Source: Elysia chlorotica (taxonomy: Eukaryota; Mollusca; Gastropoda; Plakobranchidae). From it: 64,000 bases of DNA. Both the position numbers and the translations under genes were made by a program. Location: assembly GCA_003991915.1 (NCBI GenBank), contig RQTK01000022.1, positions 833,185 through 897,184 on the forward strand, given 5' to 3'. The notes beneath the pieces are model-generated. The model searched no databases. It was given only the letters and a program-made list of their open reading frames with translations, and was not told the origin of the DNA. Shown piece after piece: positions 21,401 through 33,600 of the stretch (the first letter of the stretch is position 1; each line of letters starts with the position of its first letter).

Positions 21401-24400
21401 TATTATCTTGACTTTGTGAAGAGAGGTTCTTTTCCGTAAGCCCGTACGCACATTTAGCTTCCCAGTCAGCACTCCGAAACATGTGTGAAAGCTTAAGTTT
21501 TTTGCTATCACCTTTACTTTAAAGAGAAGAGCTAGCTTTGTTTTTTGAGTGTGTAAAACCAGTGTAACTGTTGAGATCTTCCCACACGCACTACACATCA
21601 TCCTCGAGTTGGAGCTTGTTGATTGTTTACCGTTGTAATATAGACCACATATATACATAATTATATAATTATATAAATATATATTATAACCATCGATGCT
21701 TCCCGAATCGCTTCCCAGTATGCTTTGTTTATTTTTCCCACGCTGCTTGATAGTCACTGACAGTTGCTACTTTAGTCATAACTTGCTATCCTCTTCCACG
21801 AGATGAAACTTAGATACTCAGCAATTATTGCAGATGATATAACCCTCTGTAGATGTACTTTGAATGGAATCTTGTCTGGCTGAAATCTTTTACAGTTGGT
21901 TTTACCATAATTCAAAGATTTTTATATGATACATCATATGATGGAATGTATGTATAAGTTTCATATTTCTTTCTTCTAAACTCTGCCATTCTTTGTTTAA
22001 ATTGCTTGACTTGTCATAGCGTTACAAAATGCATTTAAGTTTGCCACACAGGGCATTCATTGTAATTTCAGAATCTGGCATTTCCTTAGTTGAGCAGTGG
22101 TTTTTTGTTTTGTTTTTAAATTTTAGCTCAATTTGTTTGAGTCACATTTTTGTTTAATGTAGGATGGATTGAATCGATACAAGATTGTTAAGGGGGAAAA
22201 GCTTCATTGTCTCAACTCTTGAGATTTTGTCACTGTTCTGCCTGTATTCAGGCTTCGATAATTCAGATCCTATCTAAGAAGTAACTGTTCAGAATGTCTC
22301 AACTTAAAAAATAATTAGGACTTTTTCCAACTTGGGTTCTATATATGGACATATTTTTATATTAAAAAAGAGAGCAGCGAATAGTTAATAATTTTAAACT
22401 TAAGCACAAATCTCAAATCAATTGCTCATTGTGATGGTAATTGGTATTCTCCAAAATCGCGTCATAAGCTCTACTCGTCGGTCATCAAAATATTAAATAT
22501 TTGTCTCAAGATGAGACATTTTCACTACAGGATTGATCAGGACATGCTATCAGCCTGGAACTGGTTTGTTCTATTTTCTTGTTTACTTGGAGATAAAACA
22601 AAACACTTCTGAGCCTATATCGTGTCTGAGGATTAATCAAGTTACTGTTGTCACCAGGAAATCTCAAGTTGATTATTTCTGGCCATGTAAGTAAAGTACC
22701 AGGAGAGATTACCTTTACAAAATTAATTGTGAATAGAATGCTCATTGTGGGAACACTTTCTCAGTTGTTGATTGCTTTACAAGAACAATGACATACTTGT
22801 TGCTATTCAACTTAGCAAGGAAATTTCTTGCAATATTACAGTTTTGCTTATATTATGCATATCTGCAATGACTTTCCTTTGAAAGAATGCAAGATTTGGT
22901 TCTGCAAAATGTTACCTTTTTTAAGCTAATTGCGAGACATGTGTTCTAGAACTTCTACTTCTTGTTACAATCCGCTTCATTTATTTTTTAAATTCACATG
23001 TGCATTTTTTCTTAACTTGCCAAAGGCAAGACCAAACGGATACCCAATTCTCGTGCCATGGAAAATTTATCTCTTCTCTATTTTTCTATTTCTTTTTGCT
23101 TTACAATTTGAATGTTACTGTAATATGGCTGTTATAATTTTTCTCTTTAGGACTCATAAATGATCCACGTCTGTCTCTTATTCTCCCATGAAAATATCAT
23201 TTCTCAGTTTTGTATTTGGTTTTTCAGTAATTTGTCTGAATAAAATAGGACTGTGAGTTACTTACAAGCCATGCATTCAATTACAATAATGTCACTAGAG
23301 AAAGGATATCTTATTATAATTTTTTGCAATGATTATATTTTTTTTAAGTTTTCAAATGGAAGCGTAATGTTTTGGTTATTTTTTTAATTTAATTTTTTTT
23401 AATTAAATTAAGTATATGTTGAAATTTGCTCTTTAGTTTCATGTAAATTGAATTTTTTTTTTTTTAGATTTTCTCAATATCAATTCTGTGACAGGTTTAA
23501 AAATAAATTGATAGGCATTGTCGTTAAGTGCAGGTTTGGATGCAAAGAAATCAGGGAACTTTTTCCTGTGGACCTCTAAGCTTCAAGTTTTATTCATGTT
23601 CACCAGCTTAGCTCAAAAACTTTGTATAAGGACAAAAGATCTGAATTTAGATGACTTAATTTTTTGTATGTACTCTTTTGATTTAAACATTCTTTTTTCG
23701 CCCATATTCAATTCTATTGTTATGCAGAAGTCATAAACTCAGTTTAGATCATTTTTTGGTTAACAACAGAAATCTTGGAGAGATTTTGCTTCTAAATAAT
23801 GAAGTAATCAAGACAAATAAGTTTTATTTCATACCTATGGCAAGAGCCTTCACAGAATTTTTGTTACCGAGTATAAAGAACTGTTATTACTGATATATTT
23901 TATGTCCATGTTTTTGGTTTTATGCATTATGGTTTGATGAAACCAACTTGTTTATCATTTTGAAAAAAAATACACAAAAAAACTCCAAAATATTCCTACT
24001 CAATGGTGTTAAAGTAAAGAAACTCAAAAGAAAAATTCCTTGTGTTATACTCAAAGCAATCTTATTTAAACAATTTTTGTTTGAAATCTACTCTGTCAAG
24101 ATGAATTTTATCATCTAACAGTGAAAATATTTTTTGTGTCATTGTTTCTATTTTTGTTTTAAATTTTGTTGAACCCATCCTTTACTTTTGTTGACCCCTT
24201 GTTTCAAACGGTATTACGGAGAAAGAGATAGAAATTTTATTGGTTTATCCTATTGAAATAAACTATATTATATTAAATAATAATAATAACAATTATATTC
24301 TAAATCTTATATTTCATTTATATTATTTCTTTCTTTTTAATTTACTTGTAAATCTTTATGTTTTTTTCATATTATTTTTTTCATAGTTTAGTCCATATGT

Positions 24401-25940
24401 GGCCACATTTGGCAATGATTTACAGAACATGTTACCTGCTGTGCTGGCGTATTCTCAGTCTCAGTTCTTTGGGTTGTGTACATATACAATTACAAATGAT
24501 GCGACATGTTTCAACTACAACTATAGCTTGATGTGCTGTTCTGGAGGTTTAACAACACCATTTGCCTGCTTGTGCGTTTGGTAGTCATAGTCGACTATTA
24601 AAATATTGTCAAATATTTGCAAGTCTTGTGTTCAATACATATAATCATTGGGTAAGTTTTCTGTGAATTGTGATCACATGTGTGTGTGTGTGTCAGTCTC
24701 TCCAGAATTACCCTATCAAAGCTCCCATCCAAATCCTACTGCCATTAGTGCCCCAAATTTAATTATTTCATTTATGGGGGAGGTTAGGAATTACTCAACA
24801 GGTTACGGTAACAAGACATTATTAAAGAAAAAACAACGGTTATATGTACTGTATATGTAATTGTGGATCACCACAAATATGTGTGCATTTGAAATGGCAA
24901 CCAGAATCACATAATTATACTCTGAATCACTCAACAGAAAATCAAGTTTTTAAACTCAATGAAGTTTGTTTTTATGGTAGGCCTACATGTAATTTCAAAA
25001 GGCAGTAAACTTTTAGGCATTGCGGTTCTGAAAATTATTAGTTCCTCTTGAAAGATTGAAACAGACTATGGAGTAAGAGACTTCGTGAACAAATTAAAAA
25101 AAAAATAAAGTAAGTACATGTAGATATTTTAACTCCAAAAGAAAGACAAACACAATTAAATTACTTTATAATGCAATTTAAGAAATAATTTATTTCTCTC
25201 AATAATTTGAAATAAATACAACCATAATTCATCAAAGTTAATAGCAATTCTGCAACATCAATTGTATTTGTACAGCATACATTTTTTTTTGTTATGTCTA
25301 ATATCTACCTTGAATATTGAAGTATGCAAAAAAAAAATTTTTAAGTCCACATTCCCTACACACCTTTCATCTCTTCTAGAGGAAATATTACTAAAACCCT
25401 CACTCACCATTTCCAGAATATAAACTTCTGAAATACATGAAATTAACCTGGCCTTACTTAAACCATATAATAAAAATAAAAACCTGTAATGAATTGTAAA
25501 CACAAGACTTAATGCAATGAATGACACCTGTTTAAAGCCCAAGAGATAATAATATCAAGTGTAAATATTTTAAGGTGAACCCAATGATTACTGGCAAATA
25601 TGGCAAGGGTTTTTTTTTAAGAGCTTATTTCTCTTTTTCAATGTTCATCAAAGATTCTTACAGCTTGCTGCAAGATGTCTACAGTACATATGTGTTGCTC
25701 CTCCCTAAGTATACTTACTACCAAATTTACTCACCGAAGAAAATACAAGTATAACTCATAAGATTTACATATTTTTGACATTCTGAGTGTGGGGATGGAA
25801 ATAATTTACATTTGATGAAAACAGTGAAGCGTTTCTTTTCACAAATGATACTGATACAACATTCTAAAGAAGTAATAACATTCAGCTTTTCTACATTCCT
25901 TTATAAGTTGGCAGAAATTGTAAATAAATTTATATCCTGC
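15447..25940. other. AT-rich intergenic or extended 3' UTR, no gene supported
   Basis: About 10 kb with only short open frames, all without recognisable domains or coding-like composition. Holds poly-T and poly-A runs, a poly-C run near 20987 and a 44-base tandem duplication near 17153. I see no exon of the flanking genes here. Confidence 0.6.
17153..17236 (+). repeat. Tandem duplication, period 44
   Basis: The unit starting CTTGTGAGCACAGTCATTG occurs at 17153 and again at 17197 with a few changes in the second half. Confidence 0.9.
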
Positions 25941-26288
25941 TTACTTCTTGCTGAAGTCAGAATCATCATCTACACCATGAGGAGTAATTAAAACAAAACT
26001 AGCCATAACATTTGCAATAAACAACATACAAGTGATAACAATGAGGCAATTTGAACAGATCTGCAACAAATCAAAATTTTGATCATACAAAGGCTGAGTT
26101 ACCGTAAGAGGCACTCGAGCAATTGTTTGCCAACAAATGTAGCATCTATAAAGCATGAAAAAACAACCATAGATACCAAATGAATATCTACTGTAACATC
26201 TAATATACAAACTGTCATGCCATTCTTCACACAGCAAACAACTCAACCGCCCAGCATGTCTCACAAACATAGCTCTCCGGAAATACAT
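25941..26288 (-). CDS. Doubtful 115-codon ORF, hydrophobic, Cys-rich
   Basis: I do not recognise this protein. The frame runs ATG to TAA on the minus strand about 2.4 kb downstream of the MIB2 stop. It contains two hydrophobic stretches (around residues 37-55 and 82-101), many cysteines and an acidic end (DDDSDFSKK). A good donor consensus (AA then GTAAGC) overlaps the stop, so the segment could be an exon rather than a complete gene. Codon use looks plausible, but the DNA is AT-rich and the ORF may be chance or lie in the MIB2 3' UTR. Confidence 0.25.
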   Translation of the reverse strand: MYFRRAMFVRHAGRLSCLLCEEWHDSLYIRCYSRYSFGIYGCFFMLYRCYICWQTIARVPLTVTQPLYDQNFDLLQICSNCLIVITCMLFIANVMASFVLITPHGVDDDSDFSKK

Positions 26289-26366
26289 TTTTAAAAATTT
26301 ACATTTGCATGCACTTTACTGTATAAATTACATTTTGAGATTACTCCAATAAATACAGCCAATATG

Positions 26367-26523
26367 AGATATATGTGAAGACTCTATCATGCATTCCAAA
26401 ACCAGAAAAATATACCCCCCCCCCCCCACACACACACAAATGAGATACATGGGAAGACCCCATCATACGTTCAAAACGAGCAAAATATACCCCAAATATC
26501 CCCCCCCCCCCACACACACACAG
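26367..26523 (+). repeat. Duplicated unit ending in poly-C/(CA)n
   Basis: Two related units of about 75 bases (starting GAGATATATG at 26367 and GAGATACATG at 26442), each ending in a C-run that passes into CA repeats. Confidence 0.85.
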
Positions 26524-26829
26524 ACAAAATGATAGCCCAATCACATACCATAAATTAATTTACTAATACAAGTCGTAGGAAAAGAAATAACTAAAACGCA
26601 CATGAAGAAAAATTAGTGATGTCCACATCCCTAAACTTCCACAATTTATTCCTTTCGCAGTTTGTGTTGTCTTTGTTTCTCTCTAACCTATTGGTTTCAT
26701 TTGAAACACTTGGTTAAGCTACCAGACAAAAAACTTGCAGATATGAGAAACCACTACTATTTCTTGCATACTTTTCATGTCATCAAACAACTTTTGTCAG
26801 GTGCCTATCATCTGACAATAATGTTGGTT

Positions 26830-27000
26830 ACTGTATGAGTGGGCCTCAGTGTTAGCATTCACAGCCAATTTGATTGAAATCTCAGATTTACAACATGTAC
26901 AAACTGACACCCAGGATTAATGTAGAGGATGCCTGGGTTTGAATCCCCTATATAGGATGCAACCAATGACATCACACAGTGTTGATGGACCAGCTTTTTC
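26830..27000 (+). mobile_element. Possible tRNA-derived SINE relic
   Basis: Contains a box-B-like GGTTTGAATCCCC at about 26935-26948 preceded by a weak box-A-like region near 26843. Boundaries are uncertain and no flanking duplication was found. Confidence 0.35.
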
Positions 27001-28703
27001 TCTTATTAATATTAAAATTATACAACTAGATCATGATAACTACTGTATGTGTGTAAGTTGCCCTCACCCTTGTAAAGCAAAAGATTTTAATTAATAAATA
27101 ATAATATTAATTACAATAACCATGAAAATATCTGTCTTTCTACATTGGAAAAAACGAAAACAAACAAAAAAATGTTGATATTAAAAAAAAAAAATTAGAT
27201 GTAGTAACTTAACTAGTCTGGTCTAATATACAAAGACACACACACAAAAAACCCACTACAAACTTGCACACAATATTAATGTCTAATTGGTGCAAGAAAA
27301 GCTAAAGAAAAGACACTCATCATAGCAGGCTTTAAAGCCTTAGATATACTTAGGTAGCACAGAGCAAGAGTTCAGCAGCAGCAAAGATGAATTATTTGAG
27401 AAATACAAAAAGAACACGCATAAAATGAACTATAAATTCACTTGAGACAATGCCAACCTTTCGATAATAATAAGGCTAAGAATTCCTACTATTGGGAAAT
27501 GCTACAGAGTCATGGATTTAATTTCAATATTTAAAATATTGGCAAAAGAATTTGCTGTCAGGTAAAGGCCAATGATTTATTATTATTATTATAACAAATG
27601 TCCATTTGAAAGCAACTTATAGCCCCTCTAGCTGTCCTTGACCCAAGTTGGGGAAAAGGTTAGCAGCAGTATTCCTCAAACCCTGTCATGTTTTTTCTCT
27701 CTCCTATTTTGCCCCTGCCACCAGGTAAGTACAGCAAAAAGTTTATCTCATTGTCATTGGGCGGATGTCCAGCATCGAAAAATAAAATTCACATCTTGCA
27801 GGCAATGCTTGTCACCTCAGATGTATAATGAACTACATCATTTCTAAAATACACTTAATCTGTAGTATTTTATAAATCACATAGGACACTATACAACTGA
27901 GGTAACATGCTGTCAGGCGGTTCGTGTCATTTATTCTTAACACACTCGATTCAACTATTGCAACGGACACCACTCTAAACGTTATTGTAGCTGTTGGTAC
28001 ATTTATTCATTTTTCATCAAATTTAAAAAATGTATGTGTTGCAATTAACCTGTCGTTTCTCTGCAGGCGTTTTATTAAATTTAAAAAATAGATGTGCTAC
28101 AGTGGCACCAGTCTAAAACAGTGCAATACCCATGCTTTAAATCTTATCTGGATTGTGCATAGCCCAATGGAATATAGTGTGAGAGCTATTCATTCTTCAA
28201 GATAGTCGTAAATACTGTATACCATCAAATCCTGGAATAGTGAAGAAAATTAATGAAAATAAACAAGTAACTTGTTCGTAAGCTCAGACCTTTGAATTCC
28301 ATGTACATTTAAAACCTAGCGATATATCACACGGAGCTGACGTGTTTCAACAACAACATTTGAAGGACTCTGCATCCTCGGCTTGAAGGATCCACCTGTT
28401 TTATTTTTTGTAGACATTGACAAAACGTATTTCTTAACTCAACAGCGTCACAGTGATTTTGCCAGAAATGGACATGAAATCGCACTTTTTCGAATCCTTT
28501 TTTCCACAAATTATACCTTTTGAACCAATAAAGATTAAATAAAAAAAATGTGCAGATTTGAAAAGTTCAGCTTTTATCTTTGAAATAAATTGTCTACACT
28601 CGATGCTTACATATACGCGCTGTGACTACGTTGAGTTAACACAATATAATTATATGTAACAAACAGGACAAAGACAAGCCCGACACCGCTAGAACTGTCC
28701 CTC
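27001..28703 (-). other. Intergenic DNA and probable MIB2 3' UTR
   Basis: Lies 3' of the MIB2 stop. A candidate minus-strand AATAAA signal is at 28399-28404, about 300 bases after the stop. The rest is AT-rich with no gene recognised. Confidence 0.45.
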
Positions 28704-29811
28704 TCAGAACAGGTTGATCTTGTGCTTGATGGGCCGCCGGCAGATCGGGCAGGTTTTCAGCGAGTCTGCGCACTGACCACAGGCCGTGTGGCCACACAGA
28801 AACACCCTTGACCGCTGCCGCTCCATGCAGATCGGACAGATGACCGTGTCCTCGAGCTCCTGGAGACGTTTCTTCAGCAGCGCTTCCTCCGACTGGCTCG
28901 GCTCCTCAGACCCGATCACGCGCCCATCTGGAGTTGGATGGAGGACATTTTTTTTTACTCATTGAGCAAATGTTTGTCTCTATAGACTTTCACATTCAAA
29001 TCTCTAACCAATCACGCGCCCATCTGGGGTTGGATGGAGGACATTTTTTTTTACTCATTGAGAAAATGTTTGTCTCTATAGACTTTCACATTCAAATCTC
29101 TAACCAATCCACACCCAGCTGAGTTGGATGGAAGTTGAGTTGAGTTGGTTTTAATGTCCAACATCAGCACTATATAGGCTATATTGTGGACGACCCTCAA
29201 GATTGACCTCTGACAATTTTATGTGCTGCTACACACGAGACAGGGCGCGGATGCTCTTGTCTCAACCGGTCACATTATACTGACACCGACCCAACCAGCA
29301 GGGAGCGAAATCACCAGGGCTCGAATCTGGACCTTTTACGTCGAAAGTCGATGTTTTACTTACTTTTAATTACTCATTGATGCAAGACAATTCTTATTTA
29401 TGATGAACACTTCTATCTTTAAAAAACTGGCATATTCAAATCCCTAACCGATCTAACACACATCTGGGGTCTGATGGGAAGACGACGATTCTTACTCATT
29501 GCAAAAATTTCTATTGATCTCTAAAAACGTACATATTAAAACCAATACCACGCCTATTTGGGGTTGGATGGAAGAAGATTTTTAATTATTGTGAACATTA
29601 CTGTCTTTAAATTCTTAGCATATGGCAGGCACCTTTAGTTTTCTTGTAGTCGATGAAGGCTTTGCACTCGATACACTTCTTCATCTTGACACAGCACTCC
29701 TCACAGACCACCGAGTGCCCACAAGGATTGAATGTGACCAGGGGGTTTGGATTGCAGCATACATCACATTCCGGAGCAGAGGGTTTAGTCGGTGGCGCCT
29801 GTTTCTCTATA
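28704..29811 (-). CDS. mib2: MIB2 exons 16-17: two C-terminal RING fingers
   Basis: Exon 16 starts at 29811 (acceptor CAACAG) and encodes the first RING CDVC..PCGH..CEEC..KKCIEC. Exon 17 starts at 28927 (acceptor ACTCCAG) and encodes a short coiled segment ([11 protein letters not shown]), then the terminal [22 protein letters not shown], ending KINLF and stop. The last RING is the E2-recruiting catalytic RING in mind bomb proteins. All zinc ligands are intact. Confidence 0.94.
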
Positions 29812-30572
29812 CTGTTGATGGATATATAAATAAAAGACGTTAGGATGACACTTTGTCCCTTTAAGGGGAAATTAGCCGTGAACATGGTTAACTCAAAGAG
29901 TGTGTTAGGAAAAAATCAATTAGAAACTCAATTTAAAAAATACCACAATTTTCCTACTTGAACACATACCACAAAAAATAAGTAATAACAAAAATATATG
30001 TAGAGATGTGAACGTAAATTTTAGTGCGTCTTGCACAGCAGAAATATATCTTTCGAATGATACTAAACTAGTCTATACTTAAAATTAAGAAAGTTATGAT
30101 AATTGTCTTGGAATTTGTTCATTTCCTGACATTTTTACCTCTCAAGGCCTTGCAAGCGGTGCCTATCCCCCATTCCCCGCCTTGACCTGTCAGATCTAAT
30201 TACCTCAGGTGATAAATCTAAGTCTACCAGCGGCGCGTAGCTACTGACTCGTCTCCTAAGCATGGAGGTAGTTTCAGCCGGTCTTCCCAACTAAATTACT
30301 GCCCTGAGCGTTAAAGCAAACAGCCGTGTCAGATATTGAGAAAAAATTAGAACAAAAACCCAAAAAATTACTTAAATAGACATGCATGTCTTATATAGAA
30401 AACAAGAACGTTTCCTTTTTGCCTCAACTGTTTACACTGTAGAATGACTTAGTGCATATTATGCGCAATATACATGCCATTCATTATTACTAGTAGTAGT
30501 AGTAGTATTAATTATTATTTATTATTATTATTATTATTATTATTTATTATTATTTTAATAGGCATTATTATT

Positions 30573-30604
<32 letters not shown>

Positions 30605-33600
30605 AAGTATCATCATTATCATTATTATTATAATTACTATTATCATTTATATTATCATACACTTAGAAACCTACAGCTCATGGACAGAAAGGTTGCATGC
30701 TTAACCTTTTTGATCTTGATCTACATGTCTCCCATTTCAATATAATACATAATAAAAGGTTTACCTATTGTATATTTTTTAAAATTCACCAAAATAGTGC
30801 ACAAACAAGGACCAAGCCTTAGATCATACGATGTGAAAATGGTGAATATCCAGCGTGAGCACTATATAGACTACCCGGGTATTAGTACTATAGTAGACAC
30901 AAAGGAGGTGTAGAGTTTACTCACAAGATTGTGGCGAACTGCTTGACGACCTCCTCCACCTTGGGGTCTGTGATGATGTCCATGGGCGTCTTGCCCTGGT
31001 TGTTGCGCGCCCTCAGCTCGGCGCCGTGCTGGGCCAGGTAGCAGGCGATGGCTGCGCCGGTCTGGTCCTCACCCTCGCTCAGGTTCAACTGGCTGCGGAT
31101 CTGTGGCAAACAATATATATAAAAAAAAGTATAACAACAGTTGAGACAACTGATGGCATGTCTACTGCAGAACAAGAATATTCCGAATGACGCAAACAAC
31201 ATAACAACAAATAATAATTATATGAGGATGACGTAACGATTATGATTATGATCGCACACAAAGGTTTAAAAAAAAAAAAAAGTAGTTGAGACAACTGGTA
31301 GCAGATATTATAACAGAAAGAGACAAATTGTACATGATGCACACCAAAAAAAAATTGAAACTAAAAAAATAAAAGAAACAATGGTGAATAATGATCATTA
31401 TGATTATGATCGCACACTAATAATAATAATAATAATAATAATGATTAAAGAGTTGTTAGAAAGTATAAGCTTATCAGATTTGTCTTTTTCCCCTTATCTA
31501 CACTGCAGGTACATCTTAAGCATTTCTGCTTCTTTAATCATATTATTAAAACAAATTATTGAATTTCAAGTTATAAAGATATATCCAATGGAAAATATAG
31601 TTGGACAACTGAAAATAAAATATCACTTTGCTTACTGAAATTCAATGACATTTCTAATGCTTTGTCCTATTTAGAAGAAAAAGGAAAAATGCTAATAAGA
31701 TAGGGATTAGCTTAGGATGCTGGTTGAAGTACAAACCAAAGTGACTCTATAATTTGTGTCTAAAGATGGACCTTTACCCAGGTTCGAAAGACCACCGAAA
31801 AAAGAGAATATGTTCGGACAGCTCGCTCCATGGGCTTTTTATTGACAAAAAAAATGTATATTTTACAAAAAAGAATATATAATGTTTGTATGTAGTAATC
31901 CCAATTACTGTCGATAAAATAAACTTATATACAAAACAGAATAGTTATCACAAGAAGCTTCACAGATGGTCTATAACTGCAAAAACACCTATGCCTGAGC
32001 AAAAACAAACCCAGTAATAATAATAAGAATAAATAATAGGGCAATGCCATTGTAACTGGCGTGTCATCCATACTTTGCAACACCTTCACGCGATAACAAA
32101 AAACTTTCACCATAACAATTTCAGACTAATCCACAGGTTCAGAAAATTTTATCTCACTAAAGACAAAACAAAGTCAACTATTAAAATTTCCAAATTGAAG
32201 CAAAAGTACCTGGGAAATACTAGAGATGATTTTTTTTTAACGTTACAAAAATATTATCAGCGCTCTTTACTAAGCAATGGTAAATTTGTTTTTGCTTTGA
32301 GAAACAAAGAAAATGCAACCTGCAACTCTTAAAATTTCCACCAGAAAAAAAATGAAATTTGAGAAAACCATGTCTGATTGCCTAGGGAAATGTTTCTATA
32401 CAATGATAAGAGCTTTGAAAAGGGGTTTTGAAACAGACTGACAGCAGCAGAACCAAAACTGTCTTCATGAGAAATGGCAAATCCCACTTTGTATAAGTAA
32501 TATTTTCCATGTTGCAAAGTTATTCCTTCCACACAGTAAAAGTTATTCTTTCATTCTTTAAATTCATCAAAACATCTTACTAGTTATGAATGTTAGACCA
32601 ACAAATCCTTAGTCTCCCTAAAAGTACAAAACAGATAATAAAACATTTTTCAACAGTCTAGTCTGAGTTTAGTCTTCAGATATGTCCACAATATATAGTG
32701 CTGACATTGGACGCTAATGAACAAACAAACAGATAGCTATCTAAGGGACGAAATAAAGCAGTTTCTACAGAGATGACATTATTTTAATGAAAACAAAAAA
32801 GCAGCAAAAAAAACAACACTTTTAAAAATTATAGATGCAACAAAAGCATGTTTCGACAATAAGTGACAAGAGAAGGAACCACAACTCACAGCTTCCATCA
32901 TGGACTATCTCAAATTATACATGCCGGAAAAAAAATGCATGTTTCTACACAGAAGACCATATTGTCACAGTGATATGATAATGACATAAAAGAGACTTCT
33001 GCCATAATGCTAGTGATATATTGTTGTAAAGATGAAAATGAGATTTACCTGACTAAACATTAAGATTAAAAAAGGACTTATAGGTTATTTCTTTATCTTA
33101 TTGGAAATGTGCCCAATTTGAAGCAGAAAAAAAAGGAAATGAAAATACTTTTTGATTGAACTCAAACGTTTTGAAAAGTGACTTATGCCACAGTAACGAT
33201 ATGTGAGGCAACCAAGGTGAATTAGACAAAAGTTAATATCAGTTTTGAGGCTAGATCCCTCTAAACATAGTAAAACCTCTCTAAATTGACCTTTTTCCAA
33301 ATAAAAATAATTATTTCTGGTTAGCTTAGAATTTTTGTTCAATCTCTTTAAGTGAATTTTATGCTTCTTAACACAACAATGAATAACCGAAATTTCCGAC
33401 TTGTTCCTGATTGCCTCACATAGTCTGATAAAATCAAGAGACGGGACAAGGTAGCAAAACTCACGGCCTCCAGCATGGGTGATCCATCCTTCTCCGTGGC
33501 CACTGTCTGACGCATGAGTGCCAGGTGCAGACACGTGTCGCCATCCTCGTCCGTCACGTTGATCCGCGCGCCTCGCTCCACCAGCAGCTCCAGCAGACTC

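Noticed and set aside
24399-24584. Small ORF starting MATFGNDLQ
   Set aside because: Short, no domain, no splice context, within a gene-poor AT-rich stretch.
30121-30310. GC-richer stretch in a MIB2 intron as a possible exon
   Set aside because: No frame with domain content. Exons 15 and 16 join in phase without it; probably an old insertion.
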